Shown here piece after piece: positions 15,284 to 23,072 of a DNA stretch of 64,000 nt. The position numbers and the translations under genes were made by a program. Under the pieces are notes generated by a model. That model did no database searches. It was not told the DNA's origin and saw only the letters and a list, made by a program, of their open reading frames with translations. The number at the start of each line of letters is the position of its first letter. Position 1 is the stretch's first letter. This stretch comes from Halorussus caseinilyticus (GTDB taxonomy: Archaea; Halobacteriota; Halobacteria; Halobacteriales; Haladaptataceae), in NCBI RefSeq assembly GCF_029338395.1, contig NZ_CP119809.1:868001-932000 (forward strand), read 5' to 3'.

Positions 15284-16267
15284 TCAGAACAACGCTTCGC
15301 TCTCGTCCAGAACCCGGGCGGGACCGCCGACTTCCCACACCATCGTCTCGACGCCGCAGTCGGCGACGACTTCCTCGACTCTCTCGACGTACTCGTCGGT
15401 CGTGTTGACGTAGACGCTCGCGCCGGTGTCCGTCGAGAAGTAGACCGGCACGTCCTCTTCCTCGCGGAGTTCCCTGACGGCGTTGAAGATGGCTAAGGTG
15501 TCGGGTTTCCAGTAGACCCACCCCGCGGGACCGGTCATGGTCGTCGCGGCCAGCGACAGCGAGTCGTGTTCGGCCGTCTCGAAGACGCGCTGGAAGTCGC
15601 CCTCGCGGAGCGCGTCGCGCATCTCGGCGAGTTGGTCGTGGATGTGCGCGAGGCGGGCCTCGAACATGTGGCTGTCGGCGGCCTCGCGGTGGGCGTGTTC
15701 GGTCTCCTTGTAGGCGGGGACGAGTCCCGCGACGATGCGCAGGTCGTCTTCGAGCGGCGAGTCGAGGCGCTCGGACCGGCAGTCCTCGTCGTTGAGTCCG
15801 GCGTGGAGGTCCGAGAACCCGCCGGTGACGGCGCGGGCGGCCGAGGAGGACCCGCGGCGCGCGATGGTCGAGATTTCGGGCCGGGAGAGACCGAGGTCGG
15901 CGGCCTCCGCGAGCGCCGTCGCGGCCGCGGCGAACCCGGACGACGAGGACCCGAGACCCACGTTCGACGGGAAGGAGTTCTCGCTCTCCAGTCGGACGGG
16001 GTAGTCGGCGTGGTCGGCGTCGGCGCGCGCCCGGACCTCCGCGACGACGTTCGCCACGCGGTCGGCCTCGTGGTCGGCGAGTTCTTCCCCGCCGACGACG
16101 AAGGTGTCCGAGTCGAGTTCGGGGTCGAACTCGACGGTGGTCTTGGTGTGACTCGGCGCGGTGCAGACGCTGATGCTGTCGTGGTAGGGGAGTCGCAACT
16201 GCTCGTCGCGCATCCCGTGGTACTTGACCAACCCTTGGATGGGGTGGGCTTTCGCGGTTGCCTTCAT
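15284..16267 (-). CDS. mvaD: Phosphomevalonate decarboxylase (MvaD family)
   Basis: A 327-residue GHMP-superfamily enzyme. MKATAKAHPIQGLVKYHG is the typical opening, PSNVGLGSSSSGFAAA at about 115-130 is the ATP-binding loop, and SSSAARAVTGGFSDLHAG includes the Ser/Arg-rich active-site segment. The C-terminal PVYFSTDTGASVYVNT holds the catalytic Asp region. The haloarchaeal enzyme of this family was shown in Haloferax to decarboxylate mevalonate 5-phosphate, giving isopentenyl phosphate in the archaeal mevalonate pathway for membrane ether lipids. That substrate is assumed here by family. The promoter GGTTAAAACT on the plus strand (16291-16300) lies 28 bp before the ATG. Confidence 0.93.
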   Translation of the reverse strand: MKATAKAHPIQGLVKYHGMRDEQLRLPYHDSISVCTAPSHTKTTVEFDPELDSDTFVVGGEELADHEADRVANVVAEVRARADADHADYPVRLESENSFPSNVGLGSSSSGFAAAATALAEAADLGLSRPEISTIARRGSSSAARAVTGGFSDLHAGLNDEDCRSERLDSPLEDDLRIVAGLVPAYKETEHAHREAADSHMFEARLAHIHDQLAEMRDALREGDFQRVFETAEHDSLSLAATTMTGPAGWVYWKPDTLAIFNAVRELREEEDVPVYFSTDTGASVYVNTTDEYVERVEEVVADCGVETMVWEVGGPARVLDESEALF

Positions 16268-16290
16268 GCTTGGACCGGTGTGGGAAGAGA

Positions 16291-16300
16291 GGTTAAAACT
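16291..16300 (-). promoter_or_regulatory. TATA-type promoter of mvaD
   Basis: AGTTTTAACC on the minus strand, centred 28 bp before the ATG at 16267, suits a leaderless transcript. Confidence 0.5.
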
Positions 16301-16377
16301 CTCGGTACTCCGATAGTGTTCTCGGGTGGACGGTACGGCGAGGGACGCGGGATGGATGGCTTCGCATATCCATTTGA

Positions 16378-16418
16378 TTGTTAGAAGTTGGTATAGTTGT
16401 CTTTTCGGTGGTTGAAGT
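16378..16418 (+). repeat. Short intergenic repeat family 2, copy 2
   Basis: TTGTTAGAAGTTGG, TATAGTTGTCT and GTGGTTGAAGTTA match the copy at 5477-5518 in order and spacing. It sits between the mvaD promoter and the modular repeat copy C, in the 599-bp gap 16268-16866. Confidence 0.55.
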
Positions 16419-16547
16419 TAGCCGAATCGGTGATGCGGGGTCCGTCTCGCGGCATCGACGCCGGAGGACTGGCTACTGTTGAAGTTGCGTGGACGACGAC
16501 ACGGCACCGCAACTACTCACCGTGATTCGGAGGAATTGACCCGGCGA

Positions 16548-16800
16548 GAGCTAACTTCAGGCTTGAACCTACGAGAGTTGTCCAGCACTGCGACCGTGAA
16601 CGGTGGAAGACGCGACGAGAGCTAACTTCAGGCTTGAACCAATGAGAACCGCAACCACAACCGCAACCGCAACCGCGACCGCAACCGCGACCGCAACCGC
16701 ACCGCGACGGCCACATCCTCCCCAACCGACTGCGTTGCTCACTTCGTTGCGCTACTCGTCCCTCGCGCGGTGAGCGCGACACGCTTACGCGGTCGCGCCC
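16548..16800 (-). repeat. Modular intergenic repeat, copy C (full, tandem terminal cores)
   Basis: Reading on the minus strand: GC-rich start with hairpin arms GCGCGAC/GTCGCGC (16774-16780 and 16792-16798 on plus), a block GAGGGACGAGTAGCGCAACG, AGTCGGTTGGGGAGG (about 16717-16731), a long GCGGTT/GCGGTC tract (16645-16713), then core GGTTCAAGCCTGAAGTTAGC (16621-16640) and an identical second core at 16550-16569, about 71 bp further on. Orientation is opposite to copies A and B. Confidence 0.8.
16645..16713. repeat. GCGGTT/GCGGTC hexamer tract
   Basis: On the plus strand about ten AACCGC or GACCGC hexamers run in a row with little variation. It is the variable-length middle part of repeat copy C, and the pattern suggests growth by replication slippage. 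Copies A, B, D and E have shorter or more degenerate GCGGT-rich tracts in the same place. Confidence 0.75.
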
Positions 16801-16815
16801 GCACGCGCCGGACCG

Positions 16816-16867
16816 AAAATCGGGTCGCCCTACCATCCGGTAAAATCGGGTCGCCCTACCATCCGGT
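16816..16867. repeat. Perfect tandem 26-bp duplication containing a terminator-like end
   Basis: 16816-16841 and 16842-16867 are identical (AAAATCGGGTCGCCC followed by TACCATCCGGT). On the minus strand each unit ends CGACCCGATTTT, a GC-rich stretch plus T4, directly after the stop codon of the membrane glycosyltransferase gene; the last base of unit 2 is part of that stop codon. A duplicated transcription terminator is the simplest reading. Confidence 0.8.
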
Positions 16868-17931
16868 CAATCCGCCTCGGCGCGCGTGGGCGAAGTCTCC
16901 ATCCTCTGCAAGTCGCTCACGACGTACAGCGCCGCCAGCGCCGAGAGGAACGGGAGCGGCAGAATCCAGTAGTCGATGAGCGTGCGCACGAGGAACGGCA
17001 GGGCCGCGAGCGCCGCCGCCGCGACGAGTCCGAGGCGGAAGGGAGTCCGCTCGGTCCGTAGGGTGTGGGTGACTCCCAGTACCGCACCGAAGAGAACCGG
17101 GACGATTGGTGCGCTGTGGAGACCGAACCGGGCGAACCAGAGGCGCGGACGGGCGACCAGCCACGACCGGGCCAGATAGCTCGCCGGTTCCGTGCCGCCG
17201 CCGACGCCGGTCCGGTCGCCCCACGCGGGTTCGGTCTCGACGCCCGTCGGCAGACCGTAGGTCCAGTTGAGACCCGCCAGTAGCGACTCTTGGCCCCAGA
17301 TGCCGAAGACGGCCGCCCACGCGAGCGCGGTCACGCCGACGCCGCCCGCGCAGAACGCCGCGACTCGCCGGGCGTCGAACCGCGAGCGGGCGACGACCGG
17401 GTAGGCGACCAGCGGAAGCAGGAAGACGACGTACTGGGTGAACAACCCGGCCGCCGCGAACAGCACGCCGCGGACGCTCGGTCTCGACGCGAGCAGACTT
17501 CCGAGCAGGAACAGAACCGCGAAACTCCGGACGTTGATGTAGTAGCCCGAAACGGGGTAGAGCGCCAGCAGGTGGATGCCGCCCGCGGCCACCCCCACGC
17601 GCCAGTCGGCCCGCGAGACGTATCGGTACAGGAGGTACGCGCCGCCGAAGTTGCAGAGTCCGACCGCGAGGAGAAACACCGGCAGATAGAGGTCGCCTAG
17701 CGACTCGATTGCCACGTCCGCCAGCAGGAACCCCGGCGGTTTGTTCGTCGCCGCGCCGTCGAAGTACAGCGGCGTTCCGGAGTTGACGGCCTCGGCCAAC
17801 GGCCGATAGGAGTGTTCGGCGTCCTTGTCGAGCGTCGCGTCGCCGAACGCGACGTGGCCGTATCTCGCGGCGGCGTTCGCCAGCGAGACGACGAGGTAGA
17901 CGAGACTCACCCGCCAGTTGCGACCGTCCAT
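16867..17931 (-). CDS. Multi-pass membrane protein, probable GT-C glycosyltransferase
   Basis: A 354-residue protein with about eight to nine transmembrane helices. The first external loop (about 28-65) has DATLDKDAEHSYRPLAEAV and PLYFDGAATNKPPGFL. This arrangement of acidic residues after helix 1 and an NKPPG motif before helix 2 is typical of GT39/ArnT-like GT-C enzymes, which transfer sugars from polyprenyl-phosphate donors on the outer membrane face. The substrate is unknown. At 354 residues it lacks the soluble C-terminal domain of larger family members. It is divergent from endonuclease III and not in an operon. Confidence 0.7.
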   Translation of the reverse strand: MDGRNWRVSLVYLVVSLANAAARYGHVAFGDATLDKDAEHSYRPLAEAVNSGTPLYFDGAATNKPPGFLLADVAIESLGDLYLPVFLLAVGLCNFGGAYLLYRYVSRADWRVGVAAGGIHLLALYPVSGYYINVRSFAVLFLLGSLLASRPSVRGVLFAAAGLFTQYVVFLLPLVAYPVVARSRFDARRVAAFCAGGVGVTALAWAAVFGIWGQESLLAGLNWTYGLPTGVETEPAWGDRTGVGGGTEPASYLARSWLVARPRLWFARFGLHSAPIVPVLFGAVLGVTHTLRTERTPFRLGLVAAAALAALPFLVRTLIDYWILPLPFLSALAALYVVSDLQRMETSPTRAEAD

Positions 17932-18063
17932 ATGCAGTTCGTTTCACTTTCTGTATTTGTTATCTTCGATACTGTTCGGCGTTTCAGTTTGGATTTCACG
18001 ACGGCAAGACGTGAGCGCGGATAAGCCGAATAGCTCAAACCCTCCCCGTCCCACGCGTGTCAC

Positions 18064-18747
18064 ATGGGAGAGCCACTCGACACCCGCGACGCCCAAGCCG
18101 AGGAGGTCATCGACCGACTCTACGACGAGTATCCCGACACGACTATCTCGCTCGACTTCTCGAATCGCCTCGAACTCCTGATTGCGGTGATGCTCTCGGC
18201 CCAGTGTACCGACGAGCGCGTGAACAAAGAGACCGCCCACCTCTTCGAGAAGTACGAGACAGTCGAGGATTACGCCGAGGCCGACGTGGACGAACTTTCC
18301 GAGGACATCGGGTCTATCACCTACCACAACAGCAAGGCCGACTACATCGTCTCCTCGGCCCGGACCATGCTCGACGAGTACGACGGCGAGGTCCCGGACA
18401 CGATGGACGAGTTGACCGAACTCAAGGGCGTCGGGCGAAAGACCGCCAACGTCGTCCTCCAGCACGGCCACGACATCGTAGAGGGCATCGTCGTGGACAC
18501 CCACGTCCAGCGACTCACCCGTCGCCTCGGCATCACCGAGGACGAGCGCCCCGAAGACATCGAGGAGGACCTGATGGGCATCGTCCCCGAGGAACACTGG
18601 CAACAGTTCACGCACCTCTGCATCAGCCACGGCCGAGCGACCTGCACCGCGCGCAACCCCGACTGTGGCGACTGCGTGCTGGAGGACATCTGTCCGTCCT
18701 CGAAACTCGACCACGACGTTGACCTCGCCAGCGGCGAGGCGTGGTGA
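18064..18747 (+). CDS. nth: Endonuclease III (DNA glycosylase/AP lyase)
   Basis: A 227-residue base-excision repair enzyme that removes oxidised pyrimidines and cleaves the abasic site. The helix-hairpin-helix ELKGVGRKTANVV carries catalytic Lys126; VVDTHVQR carries catalytic Asp145. The [4Fe-4S] loop has Cys194, Cys201, Cys204 and Cys210 in C-x6-C-x2-C-x5-C spacing. LIAVMLSAQCTDERVN near residue 39-54 is the usual damaged-base pocket segment. All key residues are present and the length is normal. It is convergent with the next minus-strand membrane protein. Confidence 0.96.
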   Translation: MGEPLDTRDAQAEEVIDRLYDEYPDTTISLDFSNRLELLIAVMLSAQCTDERVNKETAHLFEKYETVEDYAEADVDELSEDIGSITYHNSKADYIVSSARTMLDEYDGEVPDTMDELTELKGVGRKTANVVLQHGHDIVEGIVVDTHVQRLTRRLGITEDERPEDIEEDLMGIVPEEHWQQFTHLCISHGRATCTARNPDCGDCVLEDICPSSKLDHDVDLASGEAW

Positions 18748-18781
18748 GAAGCGACAAGCACGCTCGCGTCGGGGCGACTCG

Positions 18782-19270
18782 TCAGTACAGGAAGTAGTCG
18801 CTGACGAACCGGACCATCCCGACGAGCCACGCCAGCATCCAGAAGAGGACGTACCCCGCGACGCCGACGCGGAGTCGCCCCCGCCACGCGCCCATGTTCT
18901 CGTGGAGGTCGTCTATCTCCACGTCACGGTCGGCCGCGCCGCGTTCGTACATGTCGTGTTGACGCTTGACCTGAAAGATGCGGACGATGCCCGTCAGCGC
19001 GACCAACAGCATGGCGTAGGCCTGCAACCCCAGAAAGACGTGGAGTGCCGCGAACCCGCCGAGTTGGTCGAGAAAGCGCGGGGCCATCCACGTCACCACG
19101 GGCACCGTGGTCAGCAACAACCCCACCGTGATGAACTTGAGGTGGTGTATCAGCACGTCCCACGTCACCACCTCTTGGTCGAGGATGTACCACGCGCCGT
19201 AGAGGTAGAAGGGGAAACTGGCGGTGACGACGAGGGCAACCACGGTCGCAACCAGCGTCTCGCTCGCCAT
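18782..19270 (-). CDS. Membrane protein of the cytochrome bc neighbourhood (DUF7321-like)
   Basis: A 162-residue protein with four to five transmembrane helices (about 6-28, 43-62, 73-95, 137-155). The loop VKRQHDMYERGAADRDVEI is cytoplasmic. His residues in the second and third helices (IHHLKF, ALHVFLG) could bind heme, but this is speculative. From memory it matches the haloarchaeal family DUF7321, found beside cytochrome bc genes. It is divergent from the DUF7319-like gene at 19404, sharing a 133-bp promoter region. Confidence 0.7.
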   Translation of the reverse strand: MASETLVATVVALVVTASFPFYLYGAWYILDQEVVTWDVLIHHLKFITVGLLLTTVPVVTWMAPRFLDQLGGFAALHVFLGLQAYAMLLVALTGIVRIFQVKRQHDMYERGAADRDVEIDDLHENMGAWRGRLRVGVAGYVLFWMLAWLVGMVRFVSDYFLY

Positions 19271-19403
19271 GCGCGGCGATTAGGAGCGAGGGTGGATAAG
19301 GGGTGCGAAGTGAGCGTGAGGCGGCCCTCCGGTCCCGACGGTGTTCTCCCAGTCCGAAGTCACGTCGCGGCGCTTATGCCGCTTCAGGTGTGAGTTTCGG
19401 ACG

Positions 19404-20282
19404 ATGACCGACGCCTCGGACGACCCGGCGGGCGAACGACCCGCGGACGCCCCGGAGACGCGCGAAGAGGCTTCCCCGGAGTCGCGGGACGATTCCCCGG
19501 CGTCACGGGACGACGGCGACCGACTCACCGCCGAGGAAATCGAGGAGAAGTACGACTTCGAGAACTTCGGCCCGCGCGAGATGGCCGAGATGAGCTACGA
19601 GGAGTGGCAGGTGGCCTTCGACCACGACTCGTGGATAACCGGCGAGAAGCTCTTAGACAGGGTGGAGGCCGACCTCAAGAGCAGGGTCGCCGACCGCGAC
19701 GTGTTCGCCGTCGTCGAGCGCATCGAACAGGAGGGCGAACCCCAACTGCTCGCGTACTCCGACGAGGGGTACGCCGTGGTCTACCCCGACGGGAGCGTCG
19801 AGGGGAGCGGCACCGTCCTCCGGGACGTGAAGCCCTCCGTCGCGCTGGCGTCGATGGAGAGTTACGAGGTGCCCGACCCGCCCGAGGGCGACGTGCTTCC
19901 CGAACCCGCCGAGGTGCCCGAAGGCTCCGGGAAACTCGGCAACCAGTTGATGCAGGTCGTCGCCGCGGTCCACGTCCTCGCGGGAGTCGCGCTGTTCGCC
20001 GCGTGGATTGCGATGGGCCTTCCGCTCGTCGCGGCGGTGGCCGCGTTCGGCTTCTTCTTCTTCGGCGTGTTCGTCTTCCTGTTGGTGGCCAACGCCCGAC
20101 TCTCCGACCGGTTCCGTGCCGAGGAGTACCGAAACCGTCTCCGCGCGGTGGGTCTCGAAGACGACGAGCGACCCGATTTCCTCCCCGGCGAGGAGGGTCC
20201 GGTCCCCGAGGACCACCCCGAGCGTCCGGGCGACGGGACGGCCGAAACCGAGGTTTCTTCGGCGTCCGACGGCCGTAACTAG
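19404..20282 (+). CDS. Acidic membrane protein of the bc cluster (DUF7319-like)
   Basis: A 292-residue protein. A disordered Asp/Glu/Pro-rich N-terminus (about 1-45), a soluble domain (about 46-160: LTAEEIEEKYDFENFGPREM, FDHDSWITGEKLL), two adjacent transmembrane helices (about 180-228, with FFFFGVFVFLLVANA), and a charged tail. It precedes the halocyanin and Rieske genes on the same strand. From memory it resembles DUF7319, a bc-cluster protein. A structural or assembly role for the bc complex is inferred. The ATG at 19404 follows 'GGTGTGAGTTTCGGACG'; the in-frame extension upstream is not credible. Confidence 0.75.
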   Translation: MTDASDDPAGERPADAPETREEASPESRDDSPASRDDGDRLTAEEIEEKYDFENFGPREMAEMSYEEWQVAFDHDSWITGEKLLDRVEADLKSRVADRDVFAVVERIEQEGEPQLLAYSDEGYAVVYPDGSVEGSGTVLRDVKPSVALASMESYEVPDPPEGDVLPEPAEVPEGSGKLGNQLMQVVAAVHVLAGVALFAAWIAMGLPLVAAVAAFGFFFFGVFVFLLVANARLSDRFRAEEYRNRLRAVGLEDDERPDFLPGEEGPVPEDHPERPGDGTAETEVSSASDGRN

Positions 20283-20330
20283 GCCGCACTCGGCGCGTCG
20301 GCGTCGAAAACCCCGCTACGGCGGCATCGG

Positions 20331-20340
20331 TGGCTTTAAG
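20331..20340 (+). promoter_or_regulatory. TATA-type promoter of the bc operon
   Basis: TGGCTTTAAG is centred 30 bp before the halocyanin ATG at 20367. It probably drives the tightly packed genes from 20367 to 24439. Confidence 0.45.
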
Positions 20341-20366
20341 CAATTCCTGTCCTGAGTTTCATCTGT

Positions 20367-21023
20367 ATGAAGAGGCGGGACTTTCTGATGGCAGCCACCG
20401 GTGTTGCTGGCGGCGCTGGGGCGGGCGCGACGGCCGCCGCGGCACAGGAGACGACCACCACGTCGTCCGGCAATACCACTGCCTCCGGAAACGAGACCAC
20501 GACCGTCGCCAACGGGACCACCACGAGTGGCGGTGCATCCAGCGGCGGCGGTCCAACGAAAGAGGTGATAGTCGGTCCCGGCGGGAGCCTTGTGTACGAA
20601 CCCGCCGAGTTAACCATCGCACCCGGAACGACGGTCAACTTCGTCTGGGAGTCGGACAACCACAACGTCGTCGTGGAGAGCCAACCCGACGGTGCGAACT
20701 GGCAAGGGACCGAGGGCGCGCCGAGCAAGACGTACAACACCGGTCACGAGTACAGTCACACGTTCAGTACGACGGGGACGTACGAGTACTTCTGTCAACC
20801 GCACAAGACCGCCGGAATGGTCGGAACCATCACCGTCCAAGAGGGCGGTGGTGGCGGTGGCGGTGGTGGCGCTGCGGAGGCGGACCCCGAACACATGGGC
20901 GTGCCGTTTCAGGCCCACTTCGTCGGGCTGGCGACCCTCCTGATGATGGTCGTCTCGCTCATCTACACGTTCTTCCTCCTGAAGTACGGCGAATCACCGC
21001 ACGCGAGTGGGAGTAACCGATAA
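20367..21023 (+). CDS. Halocyanin of the cytochrome bc operon, membrane anchored
   Basis: A 218-residue blue copper protein. Tat signal MKRRDFLMAATG, a Thr/Ser/Gly-rich spacer (about 28-62, likely glycosylated), cupredoxin domain about 63-160. Copper ligands are His99 (DNHN) and Cys143, His146, Met151 in FCQPHKTAGM. A nine-Gly hinge and one C-terminal helix (about 180-202) follow. It is the first gene of the bc operon (2 bp before the next start), placing the electron acceptor with its donor complex. The Cu domain is about 85 percent identical by eye to the halocyanin at 9568, but the linkers differ. Confidence 0.95.
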   Translation: MKRRDFLMAATGVAGGAGAGATAAAAQETTTTSSGNTTASGNETTTVANGTTTSGGASSGGGPTKEVIVGPGGSLVYEPAELTIAPGTTVNFVWESDNHNVVVESQPDGANWQGTEGAPSKTYNTGHEYSHTFSTTGTYEYFCQPHKTAGMVGTITVQEGGGGGGGGGAAEADPEHMGVPFQAHFVGLATLLMMVVSLIYTFFLLKYGESPHASGSNR

Positions 21024-21025
21024 CC

Positions 21026-21412
21026 ATGTCATCCACAGGTTCAACGTACGGCGACATTCACCGCTACGAACCGGCCCGCGAGAGTACGGCCGCGGCCATC
21101 GCTATCGTCCTCCTGACGGTAGTAGAAGTCGTGTTCGTCGGCATGTTCACCTACGGGCTGGTGAGCGGTTGGGGGTACAGCGAAGTCGGTAACATGTATC
21201 TCGGGTTCATTCTCGCGGTCATATTCATCGACCTCGCGTTCGTCCTCCTGTTGTACCGCAAGGAGTTCCTCCCCGACGTGATGATTGTCAAGAAGCGTCG
21301 TCGCAAGTGGGAGGACCTCTACGTCCGCGAAGACCAGCAATACGGTACCGAGACGCTCGGTAGCGCGTGGGAACAGTTCAAGCACGCAGTCTACCCGTAC
21401 TACAAACGATAA
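21026..21412 (+). CDS. Small bc-complex-associated membrane protein (DUF7318-like)
   Basis: A 128-residue protein with two transmembrane helices (about 22-46 and 55-75), then a basic cytoplasmic segment (KKRRRKWEDLYVREDQQYG) and a helix AWEQFKHAVYPYYKR. It lies 2 bp after the halocyanin and 2 bp before the Rieske gene, so it is almost certainly a subunit or assembly partner of the bc complex. From memory the family is DUF7318. No cofactor ligands are evident. Confidence 0.8.
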   Translation: MSSTGSTYGDIHRYEPARESTAAAIAIVLLTVVEVVFVGMFTYGLVSGWGYSEVGNMYLGFILAVIFIDLAFVLLLYRKEFLPDVMIVKKRRRKWEDLYVREDQQYGTETLGSAWEQFKHAVYPYYKR

Positions 21413-21414
21413 CT

Positions 21415-22263
21415 ATGCCAGAAGAAGACGACAAATATCCGGAAAGCACAGGTCGTCGCCGCTTCGTCAAGGGCGTCGTCGGCAGCGCCTCCCTCGCCGG
21501 GGTCGGCACCGCGACCGCGGCGGGTATCAACTCCGCCACCGCGCCGACCGGCGCGGGCGGAGGTATCACCCAGTACATGGCGATGGAGAACACGGCCGGT
21601 CCCGCCCCGCGCGGAATGCCCCAGATTCCGGTCGAAGTAGACTCTGAGGGCTACCTCAAGGGCGTCTGGCCCGAGGTGAAGACGGTCGAACAACAGGGCC
21701 GAGAGGTCAAAATCGCCGAGACGCAACTCGGCGGCGTCACCTACTCCAGCGAGTGGTTCCAGTACTGCGGTGTCCAGACCTACCCCGGCGTCCAACCCGA
21801 CGCCGACCAAGACAACTACTTCCGCTACATCGACAACTCGAAGTTCGAGTGGCAGAACGACGAGATGAGCGGCGGACAGAAGATTCACGTAGACGACTTC
21901 AGCGATTACGAGTCGTGGGGCAACGGTATCGGCAAGAGCGGTCTCGGCAAACCCGCACAGGGGTCGTGGCGCTCGCAGGACGTTCCCCCGAGCGGAACGA
22001 TGCCGGTTCAGGTCATCCGTAGCAAGCGCGTCGAACAGTTGGCGAAGAAAGACGACTGGTTCGCGGCCAGCACCGACGAAGGATTCATCGCAAACCTGAA
22101 CAAATGCACGCACTTTTGTTGCGTGCCGACGTTCAAGGGACTCGCAGGCTCGAAGGTCGCTAGCGCAGAAGACATGATATACTGCCAGTGCCACCAGTCG
22201 GTGTACGACCCGTTCAACGTCGTGAAGAAATCGTTCGTGGCACTCCCGCGACCGGAGGAATAA
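21415..22263 (+). CDS. Rieske iron-sulfur subunit of the cytochrome bc complex
   Basis: A 282-residue Rieske protein that passes electrons from quinol to halocyanin. A Tat-type GRRRFVKGVVGSASLAG signal-anchor spans residues 13-30. The cluster ligands are Cys231-Thr-His233 and Cys257-x2-His260 (KCTHFCC and YCQCH), and Cys236 with Cys259 supply the stabilising disulphide. A long insertion (about 85-225) precedes the cluster, as in other haloarchaeal members. It lies 3 bp upstream of the cytochrome b gene. Confidence 0.95.
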   Translation: MPEEDDKYPESTGRRRFVKGVVGSASLAGVGTATAAGINSATAPTGAGGGITQYMAMENTAGPAPRGMPQIPVEVDSEGYLKGVWPEVKTVEQQGREVKIAETQLGGVTYSSEWFQYCGVQTYPGVQPDADQDNYFRYIDNSKFEWQNDEMSGGQKIHVDDFSDYESWGNGIGKSGLGKPAQGSWRSQDVPPSGTMPVQVIRSKRVEQLAKKDDWFAASTDEGFIANLNKCTHFCCVPTFKGLAGSKVASAEDMIYCQCHQSVYDPFNVVKKSFVALPRPEE

Positions 22264-22266
22264 CCA

Positions 22267-23070
22267 ATGAGTATCGAACGCAAGGACGAACACGACCACG
22301 GCGAGTGGATGCAGACGAAGGACCTCACGCCGGTAGAGACGACGTTCCTGACGGCGCTCATCTGGATGGACAAGCGGTTCCGCATCGTGGATTACCTCGA
22401 AATCCTCGAGACTCTGTACTACAGGGTCAACATGCAGATGCCAAAGAGTCACACCGAACAGTACAGTCTTGACAACAAGTTCTGGTACTGGTACCCGCTG
22501 TACGCGCTCGGTAGTTTCTCGACCATCGCGTACGTCGTCGCGGCGCTGAGTGGGGCCTTACTCGGGTTCTACTACGCGCCAGCGACGGTATCGGCGTCCG
22601 GAGACGCGTCGGCGGCCTACAACCAATTGGCGTTCATCATGACCGACCTGAACTTCGGGTTCATGCTCCGGTCCATCCACCGATGGTCGGCGCAGGTCAT
22701 GGTCGCCGCGGTGTTCCTCCACATGCTCCGGGTGTACTTCACCGGCGCGTACAAGGAACCGCGCGAACTCAACTGGATAATCGGCATCATCCTCATCAGC
22801 CTCACGATGGTCTTCGGGTACACGGGCTACCTGCTCCCGTGGGACCAACTGGCGTTCTGGGCCGGTCAGATTGGCGTCGAGATGAGCCTCTCGATACCGC
22901 TGGCGGGCGAGTGGGTCGCCCAACTACTGTTCGGCGGCTTCAGCCTCGGACAGGCAACGCTCCAGCGGATGTACATCATCCACGTGTTCCTGCTCCCGTT
23001 CGTGGTGACGACGCTCATCGCGGTCCACATCGCTATCGTGTGGATTCAGGGCATCGCTGAACCCCACTAA
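22267..23070 (+). CDS. Cytochrome b (N-terminal, b6-type) subunit
   Basis: A 267-residue membrane protein corresponding to the heme-binding half of cytochrome b. Heme ligands: His138 and His152 in helix B, His239 and His254 in helix D. The second pair is 14 residues apart, as in cytochrome b6, not 13 as in mitochondrial bc1. Other marks are IHRWSAQVM, GYTGYLLPWDQLAFWA and the quinol-site PLAGEWV region. A charged extension of about 70 residues precedes the first helix. The C-terminal half is a separate gene, 2 bp downstream. Confidence 0.96.
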   Translation: MSIERKDEHDHGEWMQTKDLTPVETTFLTALIWMDKRFRIVDYLEILETLYYRVNMQMPKSHTEQYSLDNKFWYWYPLYALGSFSTIAYVVAALSGALLGFYYAPATVSASGDASAAYNQLAFIMTDLNFGFMLRSIHRWSAQVMVAAVFLHMLRVYFTGAYKEPRELNWIIGIILISLTMVFGYTGYLLPWDQLAFWAGQIGVEMSLSIPLAGEWVAQLLFGGFSLGQATLQRMYIIHVFLLPFVVTTLIAVHIAIVWIQGIAEPH

Positions 23071-23072
23071 CA

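Noticed and set aside
16645-16713. AACCGC hexamers as a CRISPR or origin iteron array
   Set aside because: Units of six bases without spacers, no Orc1/Cdc6 gene nearby, and the tract belongs to the modular repeat.
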